64,000 bases of DNA from Dipteris shenzhenensis (taxonomy: Eukaryota > Polypodiophyta > Polypodiopsida > Gleicheniales): NCBI GenBank assembly GCA_047967505.1, contig CM106539.1; one strand, given 5' to 3'. A program made the translations under genes and the position numbers. Shown here piece by piece: positions 39,613-51,627 of the stretch; position 1 is the first letter of the stretch; the number at the start of each line of letters is the position of its first letter. Below the pieces are notes generated by a model that saw only the letters and a list, made by a program, of their open reading frames with translations, was not told the DNA's origin and ran no database searches.

Positions 39613-42600
39613 TTGGTTCCACTGTACATATCTTTTATGTCTGCTTTAATTACTTGCATTACATACAATGTCCAAGGTCTTTGCAATGTCAATAAGTGGA
39701 GACTTTTTTGGCACTATGTACATAGAATGCACCCCGATGTAATTTCCTTACAGGAACACAATCAACACTTCTTGGCTGGCCAGCAAGGCCACTTTGCTGG
39801 TTATGACATCTTTTATGCTAGTACAATGCACTTTTCGGGGGTATGCATGCTGGTGAAACATAATATGCAGCCCACGGTTGCTCACAATGACCCCCAGGGT
39901 CGATGGATGGTAATCAGATGCATCTGTCATGCCGATCTTTATGAAATAGCATCGGTTTATGCCTCTCAAACTTCTGCGATAAGAGCTCAAATGTGGGCCT
40001 CCCTCAAGCAATATCCATGGCTGTCTAATGCTTTTTTGTGTGGAGACTTTAATAACTCACCTGCCATGCAAGACAACACCACTCATTGATCTCACATGAT
40101 CCCCACTGAGCTTCGACATTGGGAGGATATGCTTTCTTTCTTGCATGCAGAAGATTTATGGCTCTCAACAAGGGATAGAGATATGGGTTATACATACCGT
40201 CACAATGCTTTCACTCATTACTGGGCTCGACTTGACAGATGGTATTTGTTGCATGCTTAGCAGTATGCTAGTTTCACATGTGCATTGTGGATTGATCATT
40301 CCCTCTTGCTGTTTGATCACTTTCCAGTATGCTTGACATTATCTATAGCACGATTGACAGATGATATGCCTTTTTTTGGTCGTCGTCTATTCCATATTAA
40401 TAGTGCTTATTAGCTTCATCAACAATTTCAGAATATGGTGAGAGTGGCTGTCCGCCCCCTCCTCTTACATGCTCAAGAGGACATGGATTTTGCTTGGATT
40501 AGTCTTGCCCATCGCTTACAGGCTGTTATTCAAGATTATGGATGGAGTCACATGGAAAACGTTAGGCTTAAGCTGAAATGGGCTCAATCTCACAAGCAAC
40601 AAATGGATGTAATCGGCTCTTATAGGCAGCTCACCTCCTCTGAACAGGATTCTTGCGCTTATGCAGTTCATATCATCCATCAAAATGATCTTCACAAATT
40701 AAAGAAGTGGCGAATCCAAGCTCGCATGAAACCCCTCTTGGATAACAGTTGCTCCTCCAAGGCCTTCTTTAAAAGCCTGCATGCGGATAGGCGAAAGGAG
40801 GATATTTGCAGGATCAGGCAGGATGATGGCACCTAGACCACCTCTAAATCAGAATTGGAATCGCAATGCTCTAGTCATTTTCAGCATCTCTTTTCTCCTC
40901 AGCCTGATTATTCGACGCAAGTGAATGCAGCTAGGTCTCAATTTCTCATGCATGTTCAGCCTATATTGTCTCGGGAACAGGCTCATGCATTGGAGCAGCC
41001 ATTTATGCTTAATGAACTGGATGATGCTTTGAGTCATTTACGTAAAGGCAGCTCTCCTGGTTGGGATGGATTGACTGTTGAATTTTTCCGTGCATTTTGG
41101 GGTGATCTCAAGGACACTCTTCTTCTTATGATCAATCATGCTTGGGCAAAACAATCTCTTCCTCCTTCTTGGAAACATGGCCTTGTCAAATTGATCCCCA
41201 AAAAAAGGTTGTGTGAGACAATGGCTGATTGGCGGCCCATATCTCTTATGCCAGTCATTTACAAACTCATTGCCAAGATGATTGTCCTTAGGGTTCGATT
41301 TATCTTGCAGGCAAGACTTCATCCCAGGCAGTATGGGTTTGTTCCCAAAAGGCAGATTACTGACAATATCTCCAATGTTTTGCTTGCAATTGAGTATGCC
41401 AAATATTCTAAACAAGATGTTCTCATTCTGCAAGTGGACATTGCGAAAGCATTTGATACTGTCCATTGGGATTTTATTTCTCAGACTATGCATAAATTGG
41501 GATTTGGCCCTCGGCTGGTCCATGTTATTTACTGGTTGTATTCTCATGCCACTGCGCAGTGTCTGCTTGGTAGTGGGTTGTCAAGGACATGGACTATGAC
41601 CCATTCAGTGAGACAGGGATGCCCTCTTAGTTCGCTACTGTATGCCATTGCTACTCATCCGTTATTGTTGCATATGGACCACCTTGCAAATACTGGAGAT
41701 TCATGGCTCGCAAATTCTAGGTGCACAGCCGTTTCTTGCACAGGCATATGCTGATGATTCATATTTCATGCCTAGGAATTCTCAACGTGACCTCTCTCAT
41801 TTGATGCATACTTTGAATAATTTTGGCATAGCTGCTAGACTGCATATCAACTTTCAAAAATCGAATCTTCTAGCATTGAAAGAAGCTGATTGGCATGCAC
41901 TTCTCTGGCCACGCCACATTATTTCTTCTCATACCATTGTGAGGCATTTAGGGTATCCCATTGGCTGGAATGTTACCCCTCAACAATAGCTTAAATGGGT
42001 GCTTCAAAAGATTAACAAGAAGCTGGAATACTGGCACTTGTCAACTTGGCCTCTACATGTTCGACTTCGGATAGTACAGTCTATCATTATGGCATATGTG
42101 CAATTTTATTTGCCTCTTCTTCACTGGTCTTTTAAGCATTTGGCTTCCTATATGTCCCAGGCTATGGAGATATTTTGGAAAAGTAAATCTCACAAAAAGG
42201 CTTTGCGACTACTTCCATGCAGTCTGTTTGTTCTCCTAAGACTCATGGGGGACTGAATATTCTCAATCTTCAGTTTCATATGTTGGCAAGAAAGAGCACT
42301 ATGATTGCTCATTTTTTCCAGCAAAAACAACCATGGGCTATTATGTTAGTAGCTATGTGTGGAAACATGAAGTCCCATGCATATGGGCATTGGATTACAG
42401 ATCATTGGGAAGCAGTCATGACTACATTTCAGGGGAAAATTCCTGGCTGTCCCATTTCTACCGCTTTTATTCATGATTGGAAGAGAATTCTCTCTTATGC
42501 TAAATGGTCAGGTGCTTCCTCCCATCATGGTAATTCTCTTCGTTTGGAAAGCATCCATTGGAGCAAGGTGTTTGAATCGCCTCTTGCTTTACAGGCACCT

Positions 42601-43452
42601 ATTAAAGCATATAATCTTATGAAATTGGGCGTAAGATTTGTCGAAGATGTGGTGGATCAACATGGTTATGTGCTTTCATTTCCACAAGCTTGCAGGACAT
42701 TCCCCTTGGGTCTGCATCATAGGCCCATTTGGAGAATACTTACAACTATGTTGCAGCCATTTGTTCCTATTCCTCCGCTGTTTGTACAGGACAGATTACT
42801 GGACTGGAATCTGACTTCCTTGTCTCCTGCTACCTGTTCACTTTCAATGCATAATTTGACATCCTCGATGGTCTACAGATTTCTTCTTCCACCGCCATGG
42901 ATTGATAAGCATGCCAACACTCTTTGGAATTTGGATAGGCCTTTATCTTGGTGGAAATCAAAACTCAAGAAAATTTGGAAACCTAAATTGCCATTGAAAC
43001 AGAGGCTTTTCTTTTGGAGATGTATAGTGGGAGCTTTTTCCATTGGGGTGAAATTGGAAGCACATCGTATTACTTCCTCTTCCTGCCCCCGTTGCTCTCA
43101 TCACCGTGAGACAGTTCCCCATTTGTTCTGGTCTTGCCCGCACTCTCGGATATTGATCACTCATGTCTCTCATTTGCTGCGGCTTCGGTTTCCCTCTATC
43201 AGATTCGGGAAACTCTTCTGGATGTTTGGATGCTTCTCATCTCGGATGTCTCCATTCCTCCTTTTCTTTCACTGGGCTCGTTTTTGGGTACTATGGACTA
43301 TTTGGACACAGAGATTGCATTTCAGGATGGGACAACAGTTTCCTCAGGCATATGCTTTCTTTAGAATGTCCCTCAAGCAATCTTTATATGATAGTTATGC
43401 TGCGAGGGACTTGGATGCTACTAGCCTTGAAGTGTTTTCTCACTGTTTTTGA
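39613..43452 (+). pseudogene. LINE ORF2 (endonuclease, RT, zf-RVT)
   Basis: Endonuclease: ITYNVQGL, DVISLQEHN, CGDFNN. RT: SPGWDGLTVEFFRAFW, WRPISLMPVIYKLIAK, LQVDIAKAFDTVHWDF, VRQGCPLSSLLYAIA and the active site YADDS. C-terminus: WRCIVGAF and CPRCSHHRETVPHLFWSC, a zf-RVT-like module. It is broken by TGA near 40087, frameshifts near 40130-40440, TAG 40834-40836, a frameshift near 41740, TAG 41987-41989 and a frameshift near 42230. The last 411 codons (42217-43452) are open. Confidence 0.9.
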
Positions 43453-43540
43453 GTTCTTCCATTAGGCTCTCTTTTGGAGTCTAATGTCATGTACATTGAT
43501 TTCATGTTAATTTTATAGTTACTGGTTTCACACAAAAAAA

Positions 43541-44284
43541 GTGTGTGTGTGTTTAGATTTAAAAATTCCATCAATAATTGAGCCATACAATTAATTCCAT
43601 CAATTGGATAAAAAGTAAAAATAGGAAAACATATAACGAAAAATGTTGGAGACATCTAAGTTGAACAATGCAAAAACTAAAGTTGGCAAAAATTTTGACC
43701 AAAATTAAGAAATATTAATAATATTGTGTTTGACAAACACAATTTGAAAAACGATGTCGAATCCTCAAGCAGTCCAGGTTCCGAGGTCAGGGTCCACTTA
43801 CCTCCCACCATCCAAACAAACTAGGTGTTAGAACATCATAGTTATGTTTGGGTAGACAGGTAATGCCTGTTTTCCTCGACTTGTTATCGCTTTACCTAGG
43901 AATATAGAACGATATGGATTCTTAGATATTTAAAAAATTAAAAAATTAAAAAAAGTTGAAGTCACAAGTGAAGTTTAAGTCACAAGTGGAGTAAGGAGCG
44001 AATGAGTGCATGGGTGGAGATGGGCTTAAAGGAGATATGGGAAGATTAGTGGGCTTGGTGTGGGGGGTGGTTAAAAAGAGAGTGTAAAGGGAAGATTTCA
44101 CATGAGGTACAACATAAAAGAATAATTCATAAATGGGGAAGCATACTTGTGTGTACAATGTGTGTGTGTGTGTGTGTGTATGTCTGAGTGTGTGTGTGTG
44201 CGTGCGTACATAAAGAAATAAGTGTCTATGTGTGTGAGATACATTTACTAATTAAAATTTGTGTGTGTGTGTGTGTGTGTGTGT
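43541..44284 (+). repeat. Direct repeat, copy 1 (about 740 bp)
   Basis: Matches 44581-45330 at a constant 1040-bp offset with high identity. It begins and ends in GT microsatellite. No coding sequence was recognised. Confidence 0.85.
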
Positions 44285-44580
44285 GGCCCAACCCCAACCC
44301 AGAGGGTAAGACCACATGGTGGGGAGTAAGCCCACCATGTGGAACTTACTCCCCACCTACTGATAATAAGTGAATAAAAGTGGATTTGTATGATAAGTGT
44401 CAAAATGAAAAAATGATCCCAATAGTAAATCCGTAAACCACTTCTACAAAATAGATATAAAAGTTAGTAAAAAATAAGGCAGATCACAAAATGACTAGGG
44501 ATTATCCATGCTAAAGAATTATCCAATGGGATGTAAATTAATTGTATGGCACTAGCCGGACCAAAGGCTAGTTGCAAAAT
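44285..44580. other. Spacer between the direct repeats
   Basis: Unique 296-bp sequence with a short inverted repeat around GACCACATGGTGG and CCACCATGTGG (44310-44345). No other feature was seen. Confidence 0.5.
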
Positions 44581-45299
44581 CAAAGTGTGTGTTCAGATTT
44601 AAAAATCCCATCAATAATTGAACCATACAATTAATTCCATAAATTGGATAAAAAGTAAAAAAAGAAAAACATATAACGAAAAATGTTGGAGACATCTAAG
44701 TTGAACAATGCAAAAACTAAAGTTGGCAAAAATTTTGACCAAAATTAAGAAATATTAATAATATTGTGTTTGACAAACACAATATTGAAAAAAGATGTCG
44801 AATCCTCAGGTAGTCCAGGTTCCGAGGTCAGGGTCCACTTACCTCCCACCATCCAAAAAAACTAGGTGTTAGAACATCATAGTTATGTTTGGGTAGATAG
44901 GTAATGCCTGTTTCCCCGGCTTGTTATCGCTTTACCTAGGAATATAGAGAACCATATGTATTCTTAGATAATTTATTAACTTTAAAAATTAAAGAATTAA
45001 AAAAAAGTTGAAGTCACAAGTGAAGTTTAAGTCACAAGAAGAGTAAGGAGCGAATGAGTGCATGGGTTGAGATGGGCTTAAAGGAGATATGGGAGGATTA
45101 GTGGGCTTGGTGTGGGGGGTGGTTAAAAAGAGAGTGTAAAGGGAAGATTTCACATTGGGTACATAAAAGAATAATTTGTAAATGGGGAAGCATACTTGTG
45201 TACGTATGTGTGTGTGTGTGTGTCTGTGTCTGTGTGTTTGCATGCGAGCATAAAGAAATAAGTGTGTATGTGTGTGAGGTACATTTACCAATCAAAATT

Positions 45300-45330
<31 letters not shown>
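44581..45330 (+). repeat. Direct repeat, copy 2
   Basis: Second copy of 43541-44284, diverged by scattered substitutions and small indels, ending in a longer GT run. Confidence 0.85.

Positions 45331-45366
<36 letters not shown>
45300..45366 (+). repeat. Compound (GT)n(GA)n microsatellite
   Basis: About 30 bp of GT followed by about 34 bp of GA. Confidence 0.95.
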
Positions 45367-45371
<5 letters not shown>

Positions 45372-46923
45372 TTTCCATGCATGATGTTGACCTCTAGGAT
45401 AGAGAAATTTGTTGATTGCTCTACCCTTGACATAAATGGCAATTAGCAATCCTATTGAGGCAATGGTAATGGAAACGCTTTGAGTTTTGTTAACACATGG
45501 TTATCATCACTACCCTCAAGGCAATCGTAATGGAAACATTTCAACAGGCATGGGGTTATAGATGCTTGCTCACTTAACAATCTCTTTTGTGTCAATCCCA
45601 AGTTACCTCACATAGAGGGGATTCTCTTTTAAATCTCTCTTTGTTTTCATCTAGACACAAGCAATCATTGTCATGCTCTAAAGCATCATCTAATGATTAC
45701 CCCACGTAAAAGGGATTCCTCTTTATCTATATTTATTTTCGTTTAGAGAAATGCATGTTCTTGTGGTCACTACGTTTAAATCTCATTTTTAAAAGTAAAG
45801 CAAGGCAAGGCATTCTTTGACCTTGCTTTTTTCATATTTTTTGGATCCTCTATATGCTCAAAGCAATACCCAATAGTCTAGTATGTGCTATCACTTATAA
45901 ATCATTTAGGAAGCTTATGGCTAGTTCTTACCCGTGGGATCCACCTCTTGATAACTTTATACATTGATGTCTCTTCTTATTAGGTACGAGCACATAGGTA
46001 TATCTTGAGAGCAAAGATTATGTGAAATTTAGGAGTAGTTGATTTTAAAGAGCATTTTAGATGTTCTTTGTAGATATTAGAGGTGTCCATGGCCAGAGGC
46101 TTTCATAGAGCTTCATAAAATTTCCCTTAAGATCCCATAGTTATTTCCAAGCTCTAATCAATATCATTGGGGTCATGTACTTTGCATTTTAGGATGCCTT
46201 GTCATAATATACACTTGTAGGGTAGATGGGTCACCCCCAGTCTAGATGGGAGATACTCATGATCGAGACATAGCATATTTGATTTGCAAAGTCAAAGGCA
46301 AATTACCAATGCTTGCAACTGATGCAACATGGCAAAATTATTGTATTTTGGTGAGGGCACAAGAGTGATAATATGCATGTCATTCCAAGGGAAGGTATAC
46401 ATGGGCACAAGAGTGATCATATGCATGTCATCACAAGCGAAGGTATACATGGGCACATGCTCTGGTGGAAAGCCTTTTTAGTCAATTGCAATAAAGTGCA
46501 TATTGCTTGCTCTATTGGAAAGCCTTCTTATTCAAGGGCAATAATGTGGCTTCTTACTTGGAAAGCCTTTTTATTGAAGTGCAATAAAATGCCTTCCTAA
46601 TTGCTCCTTTAGCCATCAAACAAGTAAATATTAGAACCATCTAATGTCTTGCCAAACCTTGCTCAAGCTAGCCAAGTACCTCTAATCCCAAATTTCAAGC
46701 CATGCCTCTCTAATTCAAGAAGACAAATGTGATCATTTCACCCTTGATGTTGCTATTACCATTTGGTCATCATTCACTTTCTATCTCTTTTGATACTAGG
46801 TATGTAGATGTTCAAAACACTTTCTCACAACATAGAGACCAAAGCTCCCCTATATGATTCAGCTGTAGACCCATAACTATTTACATTATCTTTCTTTTTG
46901 TAACATCAATACTAGCTACATAG
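45367..46923. other. Non-coding region with short tandem duplications
   Basis: A 48-bp unit is repeated at 46355-46402 and 46403-46450. A GGAAAGCCTTxTTA word recurs three times at 46468-46580. A roughly 60-bp direct repeat (46799-46859, 46912-46973) precedes the next element. No gene was recognised. Confidence 0.6.
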
Positions 46924-48300
46924 ATGTTCAAAATACTCTCTCACACTATGGATACCAAATCTCTCCTATATAATCTCCAAGAGGAAGGAGACCTATACGG
47001 CTTCGAGGAAATGCTATCCATGGAGGAAGAAGCTTTGCAAGAGCCTTGTGATAGCACCGGGTTGGCCGCCTTCCTATCGATAGAGATGAAAATGCCGATT
47101 GCTTCCCTACTAAGAGGAAATCCCATCCTATGGCACGATCTATCCAATTGGATGAACATACCATTCTTACCTCCAACCCTTGCCAGCCTTAAGCCCAACC
47201 AATCAATGCCAGGAAATGGGCAGAACCTACCTAGGGTTCCCATCAACAAGCTAGGCCAGTACTTTGAGGGTGATGACACAAACGCCTCTATCCCCATAGT
47301 CTATCAAAACCAGAAGGTTGAAGCCATCTTGGATGGGGGAGCAGGAGTGAGTGTTTGCACCAAGGAATGCTGGGTGAAATGGGGAAAACCTACACTTGAG
47401 CAGACCCCTTTGGTAGTAAAGTTAGCCGATGGGGGATAAGGTATTTGGATTCACGTACCCCGTCAGGTTTGTACTCATGGACTTCACTCGACAGCCAAGA
47501 TATGAAGCTATCCTAGGCAGGCCCTTCTTGCGAATGTCCGGACTTGTGCACGACTAGCATAATGATAACATCTACTTGTGGCACAAGGAGCAAACCATGA
47601 GAGTGGACTTGCACACCTACAAGGCCCACCCATTGTTAGGACACCTCTTTGCCATAGAATTCGACACCACCACCTGAACCACCTCTATAAAGCTATTCCA
47701 ACCCTGTGACAAGGAAGAGGATGAGAAGGAGTTTGACGACTTCTGGTATGCACCTCTCCCCGAGCCAAATTCTTGTAGAACTGAATGCACATTTTAGCCA
47801 ATATAGATGTCCCAGGAAGAGTAGGGTTTCAGATCACCACTCCAAAGCTCAAGGGTCTGACCTCGGTGGTTCCCTTAAGAATGTTTAACATGCTCAAACC
47901 TCGAGAGGTAAGCAAGGGAACCGTGAGTGTAAAATCAGATCTTCACTGGCTGTCCTACATAGATGCCACGACTACTCACCAACGAGTTCTCCTCCAACTA
48001 GGGAAACAGGGCGAGTAAGGTAACCTCCCTTGTCAGCTCTATAAGCGCAATGGAAGAGCCCCCTTCAGGTCCCAAACCCCCTGTATCCAAAGGCACGGCT
48101 AAGGCAAGCCAGGCTAAGGCCAAAAGGACCATTGCTCTGGTAGAGATAGAGGAGGAAACTAAAGATAAAGAGGACCTACGATAGGTACCAGCCCACTACA
48201 AGGCCTACACAATTCAAGGTTGTAAGGTCTTATACCAACAGGTCAAAAGGTCTCGGTAAGACAGATGTTCTCAAGGGTATGACGGGCCACCAGCCCCAGT
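46924..48300 (+). pseudogene. Tat-like element protease region
   Basis: The open frame 46924-47439 ends in an aspartic protease motif, VEAILDGGAGVSV (DGGA for the usual DTGA/DSGA). It shifts frame near 47440 into the rest of the fold (YEAILGRPFL). Then come fragments with TAG near 47557 and TGA near 47677, and frameshifted linker sequence (47785-48018). The N-terminal part has no recognised gag motif. Confidence 0.75.
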
Positions 48301-49200
48301 CAAGGAGGTAAACCTATTCCCGAAAGGGCAAGACCCCCAATCCATATTCATTATCAATGACCTTACCCCCAACGAGGAGAATGCCTTAATAGCTCTCCTA
48401 CAAGAGTACAAGGACTGCATGGCCTGGAAGTACACTGACATAAAAAGGGTGCCTGCTGTAGTAGTGCAGTACACAATCCCCATCGTGCCGTAGTAGTGTA
48501 GTACACAATCCCCATGCTAGACGAGGCTAGGCCGGTACGATAATGCCCCTACCCTATGAAATACTAAATACGCACTCATAGTGGGAAGAAATCCATAAAC
48601 TCATAGATGCAGAATTCATCTATGAGATTGAGCATATGGATTGGGTATCACCCATCATCATAGTCCTAAAGAAAAATGGAAAAATTAGAGTATGCATGGA
48701 TTTGAAAAAGGTTAATGCTGCCATGAGACGTGACCACTACCCCTTGCCATTTACATAACATGTTCTAGAAAGGGTAGCCGGAAAGGAAGTGTATAGCTTC
48801 CTAGATGGATTTTAAGGTTACAACCAAGTGTTGATCGCCCCACAAGATCAACATAAGACTACCTTTGCAACCAAATTGGGTGTATATGTAGCCAGGGTGA
48901 TGATATTTGGATTAACCAATACCCCTGCTACCTTCCAATGGATGATGATCATGGTATTCAAAGAGTATCTAAGAGACTTTGTGGAAGTCTTCTTAGACGA
49001 CATTTGCGTGAACTCGAAGTGGGATAACCACTTGAAGTACCTCAAGCTCGTCCTCAAGAAATGCCCTTATACTGCATATCCCTCAATCCTCTTAAGTGCT
49101 AGTTTTGGGTCAAACATGGTGTCATCCTGGGCCACATAGTGCCTCGGAATGGAATCTCTACGGACCATAATAAAATTAAACTCATCTTGGAGTTATTGTC
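48301..49200 (+). pseudogene. Tat-like element reverse transcriptase
   Basis: DCMAWKYTDIKRVP, then VSPIIIVLKKNGKIRVCMDL, DHYPLPF, KTTFATKLGVY and the active site FLDDICVNS (DD at 48996-49001). A 33-bp tandem duplication at 48464-48530 and TAA codons near 48757 and 48813 disrupt the frame. Confidence 0.82.
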
Positions 49201-49339
49201 TTCCACCAATGCCAAGGGAGTCCAATGATTTACTGGCCACACGGGCTATTACAAGAGATTCATCTTATTCTATGCGAGCATAGCCCGCCCATTATACAAA
49301 CTGCTAGTATCCTTTGGGTGGATCGAGGAATGCCAAACA

Positions 49340-49894
49340 TCCTTTGAAACCCTCAAACTAGTTCTAGCCACCACACTAGTGTTGAGGTCACTTGATTGGA
49401 ATTTAATATTCCATGTCCATATTGATGCCTCTAACTTTGCCATCGGATGTGTGTTAGCCCAACACGGGGAGCATAATTTAGATTACCTGGTATACTTTGC
49501 GAGCCACCAACTAAATGCGAGGCCGAGGTTAACTACACTAACACCGAGAGGGAAGGTCTCACCATCGTTTATGCAGTCAAGAAGTTCAGGCTACTTGTTG
49601 GCTAACAAGTTTGTCTTCTTTGTGGACCATGAAGCATTGCTATACTTGGTCAACAAACCCTGCACGACGGGTTGCATCACTAGGTGGATGCTGATCCACT
49701 TCATAGTCGCTGTACGTAAAGGAAAAACCCATGTCCTGGCCAACCACCTATCGAGGATCCCAAACAGGGAAGCCCCAATAGGAGTAGAAGATGATCTTCC
49801 CGACGCTTCTCTCTTCTTCCTTATCATTTTCGAATGGGCCACCGAAATCGGCCACTACTTGGCCAATGGATATACCCCTGGCCCAGGCCCTTAA
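49340..49894 (+). pseudogene. Tat-like element RNase H
   Basis: FHVHIDASNFAIGCVLAQ, YFASHQLNARP, FVDHEALLYLVNKP and HVLANHLSRIPN define a gypsy RNase H. A small frame disturbance near 49550 replaces the usual TEREGLAIVYA segment. Confidence 0.82.
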
Positions 49895-51278
49895 GAAGGA
49901 TAGGGCTTGCAAATTGATCAAGGATGCAATGTCGTATCAACTAATAGCGGGCCAACTATACCACATGGGCAAGGATGGCATCTTGCAAAGATGCGTGTGC
50001 GAACACGAATACATCGATGTGCTTGGAGAAGCCCACTCAAGAATCGCAAGTGGTCATTTTGTCGTTGATGTCAGGGCACGTAAAGTGATGCAAGTTGGTC
50101 TTTGGTGGCTGACACTCTTCAGAGACACGGTCGAATTCATCAAACGTTGCGACCCCTACCAGCGTATCCAAATCCCACACAAGGAAGATATGATGCCCTT
50201 GACCGGAATCCTGATTGATCAACCCTTTAAAAAATGGGGCATCGATTTCATTGGTCCCATAAGCCCAACAACTAAGGGGACCGAGGCGAGATACATCATC
50301 CTGGCCATCGATTACTTCACCAAGTGGGTAGAAGGAAGAGCCACGATGAAGGCCAATGCAAGATCCACCGCTAAATTCTTATATGAACAAGTCATTACGT
50401 GGTTTGGACGTCCATTGGAGTTAGTCAGCCATCGAGGAACTCACTTCCTCAATGAAACGATAGCAATCCTAACTAGTGAGTTTATGATCATACATAGGAA
50501 GTCAATGCCATACTACCCTAGAGCAAATGGCTTGGCCGAGAGCTCCAACAAAACGTGCTGTAAGATCATCACCTGTACGATAGAAGTGAGTTGTACCGAC
50601 AACTCGGAGCATAATCTCATAGCAGCGTTATGGGCCTATAGGACCTCCTACAAAGTGGCCATGCACTGTACCCCCTTTAGACTAGCCTTTGAGGTGGAGG
50701 TAGTAATGCCAATGGATTATGTAGTGCCCACCCTCCATGTTTCCATCAAGGAAAGACTCACAGAGAACGCGCTAGCAAAACGGCTAGTCGACCTCAAAAA
50801 GTTAGAAGAAACACGGTTGTGTGCAGCCTACTCTCTTCGAGTAGAAAAGGCTCGACGTAAAAAGTGGTTCGACCGCAACCTCAAGAAGAAGGCCCTAGTA
50901 GAGGGAGATTTGACACTCCTATACAATGTCCATAATACTAAACGCAAGCTGAAGTACCGAGGTATGGGTCCCTACCACGTAGTTGAGATCACTCCCCAAG
51001 GGTCGTGCCGAATAGCCACCCTGGATGGGACAGAAATGGATGGCTACCTTAATGGGAGCAAATTAAAAAGATACTATGGACGACTCGCTCTCTCCACCCT
51101 TCAAGCCATGCATAGAGAAAAAGAACTCAAGGCCGAGGTGGCCAAGATGAAATGCCAGGACATTGAGGAAGCCCGAATCCATAATGCAAAGCTCCGACAA
51201 TGTAAGCAAATGACACTACTCAAGGCAATGATTGAACAGATGCAACTAATGGATGAACTTCATGGTAGAGCCAGCTAG
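49791..51278 (+). CDS. Tat-like element integrase
   Basis: A 495-codon open frame with the zinc-binding half (GEAHSRIASGHF, CDPYQRI), the core WGIDFIGPI...YFTKWVEGRATMK and PRANGLAESSNKT, and the C-terminal KYRGMGPYHVV and GTEMDGYLNGSKLKRYY segments. The first Asp and the Glu of the DDE triad are present. The second Asp reads His (SHRGTHF, codon CAT 50430-50432), where family members have SDRGTHF, so strand transfer should be lost. One Cys of the HHCC pair also seems altered. A coiled, Lys/Glu-rich tail ends the protein. Confidence 0.88.
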   Translation: MIFPTLLSSSLSFSNGPPKSATTWPMDIPLAQALKKDRACKLIKDAMSYQLIAGQLYHMGKDGILQRCVCEHEYIDVLGEAHSRIASGHFVVDVRARKVMQVGLWWLTLFRDTVEFIKRCDPYQRIQIPHKEDMMPLTGILIDQPFKKWGIDFIGPISPTTKGTEARYIILAIDYFTKWVEGRATMKANARSTAKFLYEQVITWFGRPLELVSHRGTHFLNETIAILTSEFMIIHRKSMPYYPRANGLAESSNKTCCKIITCTIEVSCTDNSEHNLIAALWAYRTSYKVAMHCTPFRLAFEVEVVMPMDYVVPTLHVSIKERLTENALAKRLVDLKKLEETRLCAAYSLRVEKARRKKWFDRNLKKKALVEGDLTLLYNVHNTKRKLKYRGMGPYHVVEITPQGSCRIATLDGTEMDGYLNGSKLKRYYGRLALSTLQAMHREKELKAEVAKMKCQDIEEARIHNAKLRQCKQMTLLKAMIEQMQLMDELHGRAS

Positions 51279-51627
51279 GTTGCTTGTTCAACTGCGGGTC
51301 CCACACATGCACATCAAAGCACTCGTGGATCTAGGAGCGAGCCACAACTTCCTCTCCCGTGAGGTATGGGAAAAGCTACATGTACCCCTTACCCTCACTG
51401 TCGCTTTAATAAGAGCTATAAATAGCCAATTCCTACAAACTTTGGGTTTTGTGAATTTAAGTTTAATAGTTGTTCGCCAAGTAGTGGATATAAGATTTTA
51501 TGTTCTCCCCACAGAAGCAACCGAAGAAGATATTATACTAGGAAGAACCTGGTGCTACATCATGAACTGTCAAATCGACTGGTGCACATGGACTGCTTCG
51601 CTCACAATGGTGGCCAAACGGTGGTAG
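51253..51627 (+). CDS. Second aspartic-protease-like ORF after integrase
   Basis: A 124-codon ORF overlapping the integrase end by 26 bases in another frame. ALVDLGASHNFLS (residues 22-34) resembles the retropepsin active-site loop (DSGASHNF), with Leu instead of Ser or Thr. EEDIILGRTW matches the later conserved IILG-x-x-W of gypsy proteases. It differs from the protease at 47322-47360. It could be a fragment of another gypsy element abutting this one or an accessory gene of the Tat-like element. Confidence 0.65.
   Translation: MNFMVEPARLLVQLRVPHMHIKALVDLGASHNFLSREVWEKLHVPLTLTVALIRAINSQFLQTLGFVNLSLIVVRQVVDIRFYVLPTEATEEDIILGRTWCYIMNCQIDWCTWTASLTMVAKRW

Larger units (their letters stand above)
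38560..43540 (+). mobile_element. Second L1-type LINE family, ORF1 plus ORF2
   Basis: ORF1 with a CCHC knuckle, ORF2 with APE endonuclease, RT and a zf-RVT-like knuckle, a short 3' UTR and a seven-A tail (43534-43540). It is distinct from copies A-C. The 5' end near 38560 is approximate and no target duplication was identified. Confidence 0.85.

Noticed and set aside
43541-45330. An LTR retrotransposon with 740-bp LTRs and a 300-bp interior
   Set aside because: No PBS after the first repeat, no PPT before the second, no TG..CA ends and no target duplication; the GT-bounded duplication explanation is simpler.
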